This document shows, piece by piece, positions 8,602 through 15,968 of a stretch of DNA of 64,000 nt. The notes beneath the pieces are model-generated. The model searched no databases. It saw nothing but the letters and a program-made list of their open reading frames with translations, and was not told the DNA's origin. A program made the position numbers and the translations under genes. Numbering within the stretch: the first letter of the stretch is position 1; each line of letters begins with the position of its first letter. Source of the DNA: Streptomyces sp. NBC_00078 (GTDB lineage Bacteria; Actinomycetota; Actinomycetes; Streptomycetales; Streptomycetaceae); contig NZ_JAPELX010000001.1 of NCBI RefSeq assembly GCF_026343335.1, positions 1,860,001 to 1,924,000 on the forward strand. Reading direction: 5' to 3'.

Positions 8602-9387
8602 ATGACCCTGTTCGTCGGGACGTCGGGCTGGCAGTACAAGGACTGGCGGGGCGTGCTGTACCCGGCCGGGTGTCCGGCACGGCTGTGGCTGGAGGAGTAC
8701 GCGGAGCAATTCACCACGGTGGAGCTCAACAACGCGTTCTACCGGCTGCCGACGCGCGAGAACTTCACGGCCTGGCGGGACCGGGTGCCGGAGGGCTTCG
8801 TGGTCGCGGTGAAGGCGAGCCGCTATCTGACCCACATCAAGCGCCTCAAGGACCCGGAAGAACCGGTCGACCGCCTGATGAGCCACGCGGCAGGTCTGGG
8901 TGACCGGCTGGGTCCGGTGCTCGTGCAGCTGCCGCCGACGCTGAAGGAGGACGCGGAACTGCTGGACGAGTGCCTCGGCTGCTTCCCTTCGGGTACGCGG
9001 GTGGCGGTGGAGCCGCGGCACGACTCGTGGTGGACGACCGCGGTTCGAAAGGTGCTGGAGGCGCGGGGCGCGGCCCTGTGCTGGGCCGACGCCCGCTCCC
9101 GCCCGGTGACGCCCCTGTGGCGCACCACCGACTGGGGTTACGTCCGCTTCCACGAGGGCCGCGCACGGGCGTGGCCGCACTACGGGCGGCGGGCGCTGGA
9201 GACGTGGGCCGGGCGGATCGCGAAGTCGTGGACGGCCGACGACGATGTGTACGCGTACTTCAACAACGACGCGACCGGGGCGGCAGTGGAGGACGCGATG
9301 GCGTTCGCGGGGGCGGCTCGCTCGATGGGCCTGGCGGTCACCCGCACACCGCAACGCCTGCCTTCCGGGGCGGCATCGCGCCCCTGA
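8602..9387 (+). CDS. DUF72 family protein
   Basis: A 261-aa member of the DUF72 TIM-barrel-like family (YecE type), whose reaction is unknown. Typical marks are the opening FVGTSGWQYKDWRG, LNNAFYRLPT, VKASRYLTH, VLVQLPPTL, VAVEPRHDSW, and YAYFNND near the end. The ATG at 8602 is the only start that gives the conserved N-terminus. The gene lies 23 nt after the AAA ATPase stop and may be co-transcribed with it. A second, divergent member of the family is at 50683-51654. Confidence 0.9.
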   Translation: MTLFVGTSGWQYKDWRGVLYPAGCPARLWLEEYAEQFTTVELNNAFYRLPTRENFTAWRDRVPEGFVVAVKASRYLTHIKRLKDPEEPVDRLMSHAAGLGDRLGPVLVQLPPTLKEDAELLDECLGCFPSGTRVAVEPRHDSWWTTAVRKVLEARGAALCWADARSRPVTPLWRTTDWGYVRFHEGRARAWPHYGRRALETWAGRIAKSWTADDDVYAYFNNDATGAAVEDAMAFAGAARSMGLAVTRTPQRLPSGAASRP

Positions 9388-9481
9388 AGGCGCGTGGCCG
9401 TATCGCTGTGCGGCCGCGCCGCGCGGGCGCGAGCGGCCCCCACCGGCCCGCGCGTTCGTCACCGCGTTTCCAGCGGAGCGC

Positions 9482-9853
9482 TCAGCTTTCGTCGTAGGCC
9501 GCCCGCAGGGCGTCACCTACCGCGGCAAGCGCCGCGGCTTCGTCCGATCCCAGCCGCCGGGCCCGCTCCACGTAGGCCTGGGCCGCCAAGGCCAGCTCCC
9601 GCTCCGCCGCCGAGCCCGCGGCAGCGACGAACGTGCCGTTGCGTCCCCGCGTCTCGATCACCCCGTCGCTCTCCAGCGCCCTATACGCCTTGGCCACCGT
9701 GTTGGCCGCGAGTCCGAGCGACTCGGCGAGGCCCCGCACGGTCGGCAGCCGGTACCCGACCGGCAGCACCCCGGACCGTGCCTGCTCGGAGATCTGCGCC
9801 CGCACCTGCTCGTAGGGGGCGGCACTGTCGTCGATGTGGATCTTCAAGGTCAC
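9482..9853 (-). CDS. GntR family transcriptional regulator (YtrA-like)
   Basis: A 123-aa regulator. Residues ~5-75 form the GntR winged helix-turn-helix: Y-E-Q-V-R-A-Q-I, then G-Y-R-L-P-T-V-R-G-L-A, then NTVAKAYRALE and the wing GRNGTFV. Only ~45 residues of helical tail follow, so it belongs to the short YtrA-like subfamily that often controls ABC transporters. The GTG at 9853 gives the usual start just before the first helix (TLKIHIDDSAAPYEQ). It is divergent from the GNAT gene at 9927 with a 73-nt gap, which it may control; no transporter gene lies next to it. Confidence 0.88.
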   Translation of the reverse strand: MTLKIHIDDSAAPYEQVRAQISEQARSGVLPVGYRLPTVRGLAESLGLAANTVAKAYRALESDGVIETRGRNGTFVAAAGSAAERELALAAQAYVERARRLGSDEAAALAAVGDALRAAYDES

Positions 9854-9926
9854 GGCTCGATTGTCCCGCACCCGCCGGAAAATAATGAGGGGCGCTCGCG
9901 CTCGTCCCCACGTAGCGTGCGCCTTC

Positions 9927-10859
9927 ATGACTGTGATCGTGCGTGCCCTGCGCCCCGACGACCGGGCCGACGTCGAGGCCTTCGCCCGGGTCCGGCACCT
10001 GGCCCTCCCCTACATCCTGTGGACCCCGGACGCCATCGTCCACCGCCTCGCCCACACCCACCCCGACGCGCGTTTCGTCTCGCTCGTCGCCGAGGAGGAC
10101 GGCGAGGTCATCGGCACGGCGCAGGTGCAGTTGGCGCACGACAGCCCGGAACCGGGCCTGGGGATGCTCAACATCTACGTGCACCCGGGAAGGACCCGCC
10201 GCGGCGCGGGTGACCTCCTGGTCCGTACGGCCGAGGAGTACCTGGGCCAGCACGGCGCGACGAAGCTGTACGCCTGGGTGCTGGACGAGCCCGCCAACCG
10301 GGCCTTCGCCGAGCGGCACGGCTACGGCGCCAGCCGCTCGGCCTATTTCCTCCGCCTGGACCTGACCGGCGGCACGCTGCCGCCGCTCCAAACCCCTCCG
10401 CCCGGCGTCGAGTTGCGCAGCGCGGCCGACTTCGCGGAGGATCCGCGCCCGCTGTTCGAACTGGACGCGGAGACGGCCCGGGACGAACCGAGCGACGTGG
10501 ACACCGAGTTCACCGACTACGAGAACTGGGTCGAGGAGAGCTGGAAGCACCCGCTGCTCAACCGGGAGCTGACCAAGGTCGCGCTGGTCGAGGGCCGCCC
10601 CGCCGCGTTCAGCCTGGCCTGGACGGACGTCGCCACCGGCCGCTACGCCACCGCCATGACCGGCACCGCCCGCGCCTTCCGCGGCCGCGGCCTGGCCAAG
10701 CTCGCCAAGAACGCCTCCCTGCACGACGCCCGGGCCGCCGGCTTCACCGAGGCGCTCACCGGCAACGACGACGGCAACGGCCCGATGCTCGCGATCAACA
10801 AGTGGTTCGGGTACGAGATCTGTGCGACGGAGGTGCGCCATGTCCGCGACCTCGGCTGA
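9927..10859 (+). CDS. double GNAT acetyltransferase
   Basis: A 310-aa protein with two GNAT folds. The first (residues ~3-150) has the acetyl-CoA-binding pattern of GNATs at G-R-T-R-R-G-A-G and ends ANRAFAERHGYG. The second (~165-310) has R-G-R-G-L-A-K-L for acetyl-CoA and ends AINKWFGYE. Tandem GNATs of this length include mycothiol synthase-like and antibiotic-modifying enzymes; the substrate here is unknown. The ATG at 9927 is chosen because the fold begins at once (VIVRALRPDDRADVEAF). The following DUF402 gene starts 20 nt inside this one. Confidence 0.86.
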   Translation: MTVIVRALRPDDRADVEAFARVRHLALPYILWTPDAIVHRLAHTHPDARFVSLVAEEDGEVIGTAQVQLAHDSPEPGLGMLNIYVHPGRTRRGAGDLLVRTAEEYLGQHGATKLYAWVLDEPANRAFAERHGYGASRSAYFLRLDLTGGTLPPLQTPPPGVELRSAADFAEDPRPLFELDAETARDEPSDVDTEFTDYENWVEESWKHPLLNRELTKVALVEGRPAAFSLAWTDVATGRYATAMTGTARAFRGRGLAKLAKNASLHDARAAGFTEALTGNDDGNGPMLAINKWFGYEICATEVRHVRDLG

Positions 10860-11340
10860 TCCGACCGGCCAGTTGGACGTCGTCCTCGTCAAGGCGGGTC
10901 GTACGAAGATCCGTTACGCGGCCGGCCTGATCGGCGACGACGGTACGCGCATCGCGGTCCGCGCCCCCTGGGCGGGCGAGGGCGTCCGCGACTTCGGCTT
11001 CGTCCGCTTCGAGAAGGGCGACGTCTTCACCGAGTACTACTGGCGGGACCGCTGGTACGCGGTGAAGGAGGTCCGTGACTCCGCGGGTGTGGTGAAGGGC
11101 TGGTACTGCGACGTCACCCGCCCCGCCGTCCTCTCCGGCACCGAGCTGATCGTCGAGGACCTCGACCTGGACCTGTGGCGCTCCGCCGACGGCGAGAACG
11201 TACTGCGCCTGGACGAGGAGGAGTTCGCCGAGAGCGGTCTGGCGCAGCGGGATCCGCAGGCCGCGGCCGCCGCCGTGGCCGCCCTGGAAGAGCTGGAGAG
11301 GCTGGCCCTCCATGGCGGCTTCGACACCCTCCTGACCTGA
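10840..11340 (+). CDS. DUF402 domain protein
   Basis: A 166-aa protein of the DUF402/FomD-like beta-barrel family. The family pattern is visible as F-V-R-F-E-K-G-D-V-F-T-E-Y-Y-W, then W-Y-A-V-K-E-V, G-W-Y-C-D-V-T-R and E-D-L-D-L-D-L-W. Characterised relatives (FomD) are metal-dependent nucleotide-ester hydrolases; others are RNA-linked nucleases or unknown. The acidic D-L-D-L-D-L segment probably binds the metal. The ATG at 10840 overlaps the GNAT gene by 20 nt, so the pair is likely co-translated. Confidence 0.82.
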   Translation: MSATSADPTGQLDVVLVKAGRTKIRYAAGLIGDDGTRIAVRAPWAGEGVRDFGFVRFEKGDVFTEYYWRDRWYAVKEVRDSAGVVKGWYCDVTRPAVLSGTELIVEDLDLDLWRSADGENVLRLDEEEFAESGLAQRDPQAAAAAVAALEELERLALHGGFDTLLT

Positions 11341-11386
11341 GAAACTCCCAGGAGGGCCGCCCGGCAACAGTGCGCGCGTCCGGGGC

Positions 11387-12010
11387 TCACACCAGTGCCA
11401 CCACCGCGTACCGCTCGTCCGCCACCTCCTTCCCCCACAGCACCGCGTCCTGCGACAGTCGCTCGACGCGCACGTCCGCGGTGAGGGGGGCGAGCAGGTC
11501 GGTGAGCAGGCCGGCGGATATGCCGACCGGGCTGACGGTGCCCCACACGCCCTCGACCAGCACGAGCCGGCCGCCCGGGCGCACCAGTTCCCGCCAGTGC
11601 CGCAGGGCCCGGCCGGGGTCGGGAAGCGCCCACAGCACGTGCCGTACCAGGACGACGTCGAAGCGCTGCTCCCCCACCGGCGGTGCCGTCGCGTCACCGA
11701 CGAGGAACACCGCGTCACGCCCGGCCAGTTTCGCTCGCGCGCGGTCGACCATCGCCGGCGACCGGTCGACGCCGGTGACGTGGTGTCCCTGCTCGGCCGC
11801 GAGGAGCGACAGGCTGCCGGTACCGCAGCCGAGGTCGAGGACGTCGCTCGCCCGCGCGGGCAGCCAGGAGCCGAGCCGGCCGGCCCAGGCCCGGCGCACT
11901 TTCGGGTCGCGCAGCCCGTGATCCGGTTCGTCGTCGAAGGAGGCGGCCTGCGCGTCCCAGTCGGGCCGATCGGCATCCGCCCCGGTCAGGCGCTCGATGT
12001 CATCCGTCAT
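11387..12010 (-). CDS. class I SAM-dependent methyltransferase
   Basis: A 207-aa methyltransferase. Motif I VLDLGCGTG is at residues 57-65, acidic motif II follows at VTGVDRSP, and FDVVLVRHVLWALPDP is motif IV. The last third continues the Rossmann fold (RPGGRLVLVEGVWG). The substrate is unknown; the pattern is that of the UbiE/small-molecule group. The ATG at 12010 (TDDIERLTG) is preferred over upstream in-frame codons. Four TGACA boxes lie just upstream and suggest regulated expression. Confidence 0.87.
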   Translation of the reverse strand: MTDDIERLTGADADRPDWDAQAASFDDEPDHGLRDPKVRRAWAGRLGSWLPARASDVLDLGCGTGSLSLLAAEQGHHVTGVDRSPAMVDRARAKLAGRDAVFLVGDATAPPVGEQRFDVVLVRHVLWALPDPGRALRHWRELVRPGGRLVLVEGVWGTVSPVGISAGLLTDLLAPLTADVRVERLSQDAVLWGKEVADERYAVVALV

Positions 12011-12020
12011 GCGCCCCAGA

Positions 12021-12067
12021 GTGACACGCGCCACTGACAGTCGAATCGTGACAGCCGCCACTGACAG
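12021..12067. promoter_or_regulatory. direct repeat with four TGACA boxes upstream of the methyltransferase
   Basis: Two 20-bp copies, GTGACAcgCGCCACTGACAG (12021-12040) and GTGACAgcCGCCACTGACAG (12048-12067), differ at two bases. They place four TGACA boxes at 14-, 13- and 14-bp spacing. They sit 11-57 bp upstream of the methyltransferase ATG at 12010 and on the other side face the small gene at 12151. A regulator binding site is likely; the protein is unknown. Confidence 0.55.
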
Positions 12068-12150
12068 ACCCGGACCGATGAGTCACTCTCCCGGAAAGGG
12101 TCTGCCTCCGTGTGAAGACGGGAACTCGGTAGACACTGAAGGAGGCAGCT

Positions 12151-12285
12151 ATGCGCCGGACCACTGTGCAGAAGCCCCTGAGCAGGACGGACTCCCGCAA
12201 GGTCCGCGAGGAGGCCGACGAGCGTCCCGGCGGACGCCCGGAGGTCCGCAAGGACATCGCACGAACGTGGTGGCCGGACGGCTGA
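12151..12285 (+). CDS. small basic protein, 44 aa
   Basis: A short frame MRRTTVQKPLSRTD... ending WWPDG and stopping at 12283-12285. A near-consensus GGAGG at 12141-12145 is spaced 5 nt from the ATG, which is the best reason to call it a gene. The product is charged and hydrophilic (many R, K, E and D), has no membrane segment, and has a tryptophan pair near the C-terminus. Nothing is recognised in it. It stands alone between the divergent methyltransferase promoter and a convergent GNAT gene. Confidence 0.65.
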   Translation: MRRTTVQKPLSRTDSRKVREEADERPGGRPEVRKDIARTWWPDG

Positions 12286-12291
12286 CGGCAG

Positions 12292-12741
12292 TCAGTCCAG
12301 CCGCTTGCGGTAGTGGATGCGGTCGTACGGACCGGTGACCCGGCGCTCCACGACCTCGTAACCGAACTTCGGATAGGTCTTCTGGTTCTCCCACATCATG
12401 GCGTTGGTGTAGAGCCTGACCTCGGGCAGCCCGAGCGCACGCGCGCGTGCGTCCACGAACCCCAGCAGCCGCCGCCCCACGCCGCCGCCGGACGCGTCGG
12501 GGTGGACGGCGATGCTGTCGAGGAACAGATGGTCGCCGTGCTCCTCCAGCACGACCAGGCCGATGACGGGGTCTCCCGTCACGAACACCTTCCCCGCGGC
12601 CACGTTCGCCGCGTGGTCCGCCTCCATGGGCACCGGCACCACTCCGATGCGCTCGATGTAGCGGTGGTAGGCGGCATCGGTCACGGCTTTCACGGCCGGT
12701 ACGTCGGCGGCGACGGCAGCCCGGATGTCGTGCTCTTCCAT
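12292..12741 (-). CDS. GNAT family N-acetyltransferase
   Basis: A 149-aa single-domain GNAT. It opens with IRAAVAADVPAVKAV (beta1-alpha1). The acetyl-CoA loop is at D-A-S-G-G-G-V-G-R-R-L-L after LDSIAVHPD, and MMWENQKTYPKFGYE gives the usual late motif. A GTG three codons before the ATG at 12741 is also possible. The substrate is unknown. It converges on the 44-aa gene with a 6-nt gap. Confidence 0.87.
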   Translation of the reverse strand: MEEHDIRAAVAADVPAVKAVTDAAYHRYIERIGVVPVPMEADHAANVAAGKVFVTGDPVIGLVVLEEHGDHLFLDSIAVHPDASGGGVGRRLLGFVDARARALGLPEVRLYTNAMMWENQKTYPKFGYEVVERRVTGPYDRIHYRKRLD

Positions 12742-12925
12742 GCCGCGCACGGTACCTACCTGATCCCAGTCTGAGCACTCCCTTAACGCCGCCATAAGGA
12801 TCTCCATCACCCGCCCCCAGCAGGCGATTCCACGGTTTCTTGGGGCTAGCTTCTGATCGCGCCCCACGGGATTCGCCCCCACGGGACCCGCCCCACGCGT
12901 CAGGACCGTCCCGAGGAGATTCCGC

Positions 12926-13300
12926 ATGCCCGTACGCCGCCGCACGGTCGCCGCCGTGGCCGCCCTCGGTGTCGTCCCGCTCGCCCTGACCCGCCTCGGC
13001 TCCGCCCCGGCGTCCGCGCACGGCAGGACGGGTGATCCGGTCAGCCGGGTCTCGCAGTCCGCCTCCGCCCCCTCCGACGAGCAGATCGCGGAGGGTGCCG
13101 GCAAGCCGGCGGTCGAGCACCACGGTCACGGTGACGCCGGCGCGAGCACGTCGACGGCTGCGACGACCGTCGCCGCGGCCGACGAGCCCCGGGCGGCCGG
13201 CTCTTCGGAGGCCCTCGCCGAGACGGGCGGCGACGACAGCGCCTCGTACATCGCCGTCGGCGGTGCGACCGGCAACAGCGGACGACGGCAGGGCCGCTGA
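12926..13300 (+). CDS. secreted protein with an LAETG sortase motif but no C-terminal anchor
   Basis: A 124-aa exported protein preceded by GAGGAG. Residues 1-32 form a signal peptide (R-R-R, hydrophobic core AALGVVPLAL, cleavage after ASA-H). The middle is Ala/Ser/Gly-rich with a HHGHGD patch. LAETG appears about 30 residues from the end, followed by GDDSASYIAVGGA. In intact Streptomyces sortase-E substrates this runs into a hydrophobic helix and an arginine cluster. Here the helix is missing and the protein ends TGNSGRRQGR. It is therefore probably released rather than wall-linked. No frameshift restores a helix. Function unknown. Confidence 0.8.
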   Translation: MPVRRRTVAAVAALGVVPLALTRLGSAPASAHGRTGDPVSRVSQSASAPSDEQIAEGAGKPAVEHHGHGDAGASTSTAATTVAAADEPRAAGSSEALAETGGDDSASYIAVGGATGNSGRRQGR

Positions 13301-13316
13301 CCGGGGCGAAAAGCGC

Positions 13317-13351
13317 GGGGCCTGTCCGGCGGCTCAGGTCGGACAGGCCCC
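13317..13351. terminator. bidirectional terminator
   Basis: A perfect 12-bp stem: GGGGCCTGTCCG (13317-13328) and CGGACAGGCCCC (13340-13351), with an 11-nt loop. It lies between the convergent LAETG protein and lipase genes and can serve both. Confidence 0.85.
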
Positions 13352-13361
13352 GGGAAGTGCG

Positions 13362-14222
13362 TCAGCTCAGCGCCGACGCACAGGTGGTGGCGGTGGCATG
13401 CGCCGGATCCAGGGAGTTGGCCACTTCGTGGAAGGCGATCCGGTCGGTCAGCCCGATCAGGGCGTGCTCGGAGAAGTCGACCGCGCACAGGTTCTGCAGC
13501 AGGACGTTGCGCACGTCGGAGCCGCTCAGGAACTGGCTGCCGTAGGGCGTGACGACCTCGTCGTACTTGGTGGCGATGACCGTGTAGTGGACGCCGGGAA
13601 CGGTGTCGCCGCCCGCGTTGAGCTTGGTGAGGAACGCGGACCCCGCGATCTGGTCGGCCAGCCCCGGCGTCGATGCGGAGATCCAGTCCGCGGCGCCGGG
13701 GAAGTACGGCAGCAGGTTGGTCAGCCCGTCCAGGTCGGTGCCGTGATTGTCGGGCGCGATGCCGACGAGGGCGTTCACCTTGGCGGCTCCGCCGAGGAAC
13801 CTGAGGTAGTAGCGGGGCATCATGCCGCCCTGCGAGTGACCGACCAGGTCGGCCTTGGCGGCGCCGGTCGCGGCGAGCACCTTGTCGACGTACGCGGCGA
13901 GCTGCTCTGCCGACTTGTCAATGGGGCCGAGGCCGTAGAAGACGGGGACGCCCTGCAGTTGGCCGTAGTCGAGGGAGAAGACGCAGTAGCCGCGGTCCTC
14001 CAGGTAGGGCGCGAGGCCGAGCCAGTTGTCCACGGAGTTGGCGAGGGTGCCGTGGACCAGGACGACGGGGCGTGGATGGGCGGCGGAGGGTTTGCAGGAG
14101 TAGTCGTTCCAGCCGTGTGACGAGGTCGCGGCCGCGTGGGCGGTGGTGGCGGGGACGGTGGCGATCGCTGCGGTCATCAGCAGCGCGGCCAGGGGTCTGA
14201 GCACACGTTTCCATGGCAGCAT
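13362..14222 (-). CDS. secreted lipase/alpha-beta hydrolase
   Basis: A 286-aa exported hydrolase of the Streptomyces triacylglycerol lipase type. The signal peptide is residues 1-30 (basic start, hydrophobic core, cleavage after AHA). VVLVHGTL (53-60) supplies the oxyanion HG, and GHSQGG carries the nucleophile S130. Later DNHGTDLDGL and a C-terminal DFSEHALIG give candidate Asp and His for the triad. The paired cysteines near 43, 80 and the C-terminus could form disulfides, as expected for a secreted enzyme. The ATG at 14222 is preceded by AAGGAGATC. It probably releases fatty acids from extracellular esters. Confidence 0.9.
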   Translation of the reverse strand: MLPWKRVLRPLAALLMTAAIATVPATTAHAAATSSHGWNDYSCKPSAAHPRPVVLVHGTLANSVDNWLGLAPYLEDRGYCVFSLDYGQLQGVPVFYGLGPIDKSAEQLAAYVDKVLAATGAAKADLVGHSQGGMMPRYYLRFLGGAAKVNALVGIAPDNHGTDLDGLTNLLPYFPGAADWISASTPGLADQIAGSAFLTKLNAGGDTVPGVHYTVIATKYDEVVTPYGSQFLSGSDVRNVLLQNLCAVDFSEHALIGLTDRIAFHEVANSLDPAHATATTCASALS

Positions 14223-14394
14223 CGTGTGATCTCCTTGCGGCTCAAGGGAGTTGCGATGGCCTTACGCCCTGTGATCCGGATCACGAAGGATGCTGTTCAC
14301 TCGTCAAGTTACGGACGAGTAGTGCAAGTGTGAAGTTACGCGTCAGTAAAAACTTCCAGTGGTAACTGACTTCGCAGTAGACGCTGACGAAGCG

Positions 14395-14760
14395 TCACCA
14401 GACGGGCCTGATGGGGCCATAGGGCGCGATGCGCGCCAACTGATCGCGCAGCACCCGCACTTCACCCTCCCCGAGCACGTCGGCCCACCCCCGCACGACC
14501 GCGGCGGCCGCCTCCTCCGCGGCCCGGGTGCACGCCCACCCCTGTTCGGTCAGCACGACCAGCTTGGCCCGCCCGTCCACGGGATGCGCCCGGCGCTCGG
14601 CATACCCCTTCCGCACGATCTCGTCGACGAGCTGACTGGCGGCCTGCTTGGTCACGCCGAGGTGAGCGGCCAGCTCGGTGACGGTCGCACCGTCCGGGGC
14701 GAGCCGTGTGAAAGCGAAGCCGTGAGCGGGCCTGATCCCCTCGAATCCACGAGCGACGAC
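14395..14760 (-). pseudogene. MarR family regulator lacking its 5' end
   Basis: The downstream part is intact: EGIRPAHGFAFTRLAPDGATV, TELAAHLGVTKQAASQLVDE (recognition helix), and the wing with P-V-D-G-R-A-K. It continues to a stop at 14395. Upstream the frame stays open through 14772, but the homology fades at about 14760, and the usual first ~40 residues and their start codon are missing. A GTG at 14655 is in frame but lies inside the recognition region, so it would give an 86-aa product without half of the domain. The break is shared with the cupin fragment on the other strand, as expected for one deletion. Confidence 0.75.
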
Positions 14761-14990
14761 ACCCTCACCGAGAGGAGATCTTCCACCTCCTCGTCGGCGA
14801 GCTGTTCATCACCCTCGACGGCCGCACCGACCGCATCACCGCGGGCGACACGGTCATCGTCAACCGGGGCGCGACCCTCGGCGTCGAGAACCGCACCGAT
14901 CAAACGGCGATCTCCTGGGTCACCACCTCCATCGGCCTGGAGGCCGAACTGGCCGACGGCACCCGGATCACTCCGCCCTGGGCCAACTGA
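14760..14990 (+). pseudogene. cupin-domain protein, 3' fragment
   Basis: The + strand frame ending at TGA 14988-14990 reads H-P-H-R-E-E-I-F-H-L-L, then GELFITLDGR, ITAGDTVIVNRG, LGVENRTD and a C-terminal IGLEAELADGTR. This is the second half of a cupin beta-barrel with its histidine motif. No start codon lies in this frame upstream, and the sequence runs straight into the truncated MarR gene. It is a remnant, probably of a gene once divergent from the MarR regulator and likely its target. Confidence 0.7.
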
Positions 14991-14993
14991 GCC

Positions 14994-15968
14994 CTACGCC
15001 GCCAACGTCCCCGGCATCACCGCCCCCGGCCCGAACTTCGCCCGCACCCGGTCCGCGGCCGCCTCCACGCGGCGGAGTTTCTCGTCGGCGGGGTCGAAGG
15101 TGAGCTGGTGCGAGGCCTGTTCGGCGGGCGTGAGGGATTCGGCGCGGAGGGTGAGGCTGCGGACGCGGGCGCGCTGGAGGCCGAGGGCCTCGTACATGTC
15201 GTAGGCCGCCCTGGCCAGTGCGGCCGAGTGGGCGGTCGGTTCCTTGAGGGTGCGGGTGCGGGTCGTCGAGGAGCGGTCGGCGTAGCGGACCGTGAGGGTG
15301 AGGGTGCGGCAGACCTTGTCCAGGGCGCGGAGGCGGGTGCCCAGTTCCTCGGCTGCGGAGAGCAGCGCGTGACGGTGCCGGTCCGGGGACAACTCGTCGC
15401 GGGTGAAGGGGCGTTCGGCGGCGAGGGAACGGGCGACGCCGTTCGGGACGACCCGGCCGCGGTCGACGCCGTTCGCCTTCTCGTGCAGTTCGCGGGCCGC
15501 TCTCGCACCGATCAGCCGCTGCAGCGTGGAAAGCGGTGCGGCGGCGACCTGGCCCAGGGTGTCGAGACCGTACTCGCACAGGGTGCGTGCGGTGGCCGTG
15601 CCGACGCCGGGGAGCGCGGTGACCGGACGGTCCGCGAGGAACGCCGAGATGCCGTCCGGATCGCCGGGGACCTCGCACGTCTGCCCGGGGCGGGCGTCGC
15701 GCAGGGCCACACGGGCCAGCATCGGGCCCGGCCCGGCGCCGATCACGCAGTCGACACCGTGCAGGGCGAGGGCGCGGACGCGGATCACCGCCGCCAGTTC
15801 GAGCGCGCGGCGCCCGAAGTACCGTTCGGCGCCCCGCAGATCGGCCAGCGCACCGTCCGGCGGCAAGGCCTCCACCACGGGAGTGAACTCCTCGAGCAAC
15901 CCGAGCAGCTCCGGCAGAGCGGCCTCGCGCGTCGGAGGCAGCTGGAAACGTACGCACACGATGGTCAT
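14994..15968 (-). CDS. ImuB-like Y-family DNA polymerase homologue, catalytically degenerate
   Basis: A 324-aa protein with the Y-family order: palm (FTPVVEALPPDGALADLRG near 28-46), fingers, thumb HhH (LPGVGTATARTL) and a little-finger region. The first metal ligand is lost (the usual D-M-D-A-F site reads VCVRFQL), and the S-I-D-E motif reads P-P-D-G, keeping the Asp but losing the Glu. Such inactive relatives (ImuB of mycobacteria) bring DnaE2 to the beta clamp during error-prone translesion synthesis. The ATG at 15968 overlaps the dnaE2 stop as ATGA, so both are co-translated. No imuA-like gene is seen next to the pair. Confidence 0.8.
   Translation of the reverse strand: MTIVCVRFQLPPTREAALPELLGLLEEFTPVVEALPPDGALADLRGAERYFGRRALELAAVIRVRALALHGVDCVIGAGPGPMLARVALRDARPGQTCEVPGDPDGISAFLADRPVTALPGVGTATARTLCEYGLDTLGQVAAAPLSTLQRLIGARAARELHEKANGVDRGRVVPNGVARSLAAERPFTRDELSPDRHRHALLSAAEELGTRLRALDKVCRTLTLTVRYADRSSTTRTRTLKEPTAHSAALARAAYDMYEALGLQRARVRSLTLRAESLTPAEQASHQLTFDPADEKLRRVEAAADRVRAKFGPGAVMPGTLAA

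Noticed and set aside
9389..9420. Imperfect hairpin between the DUF72 and GntR genes as a terminator
   Set aside because: The stem has bulges and only ~10 paired bases; left unlisted although a terminator is expected between these convergent genes.
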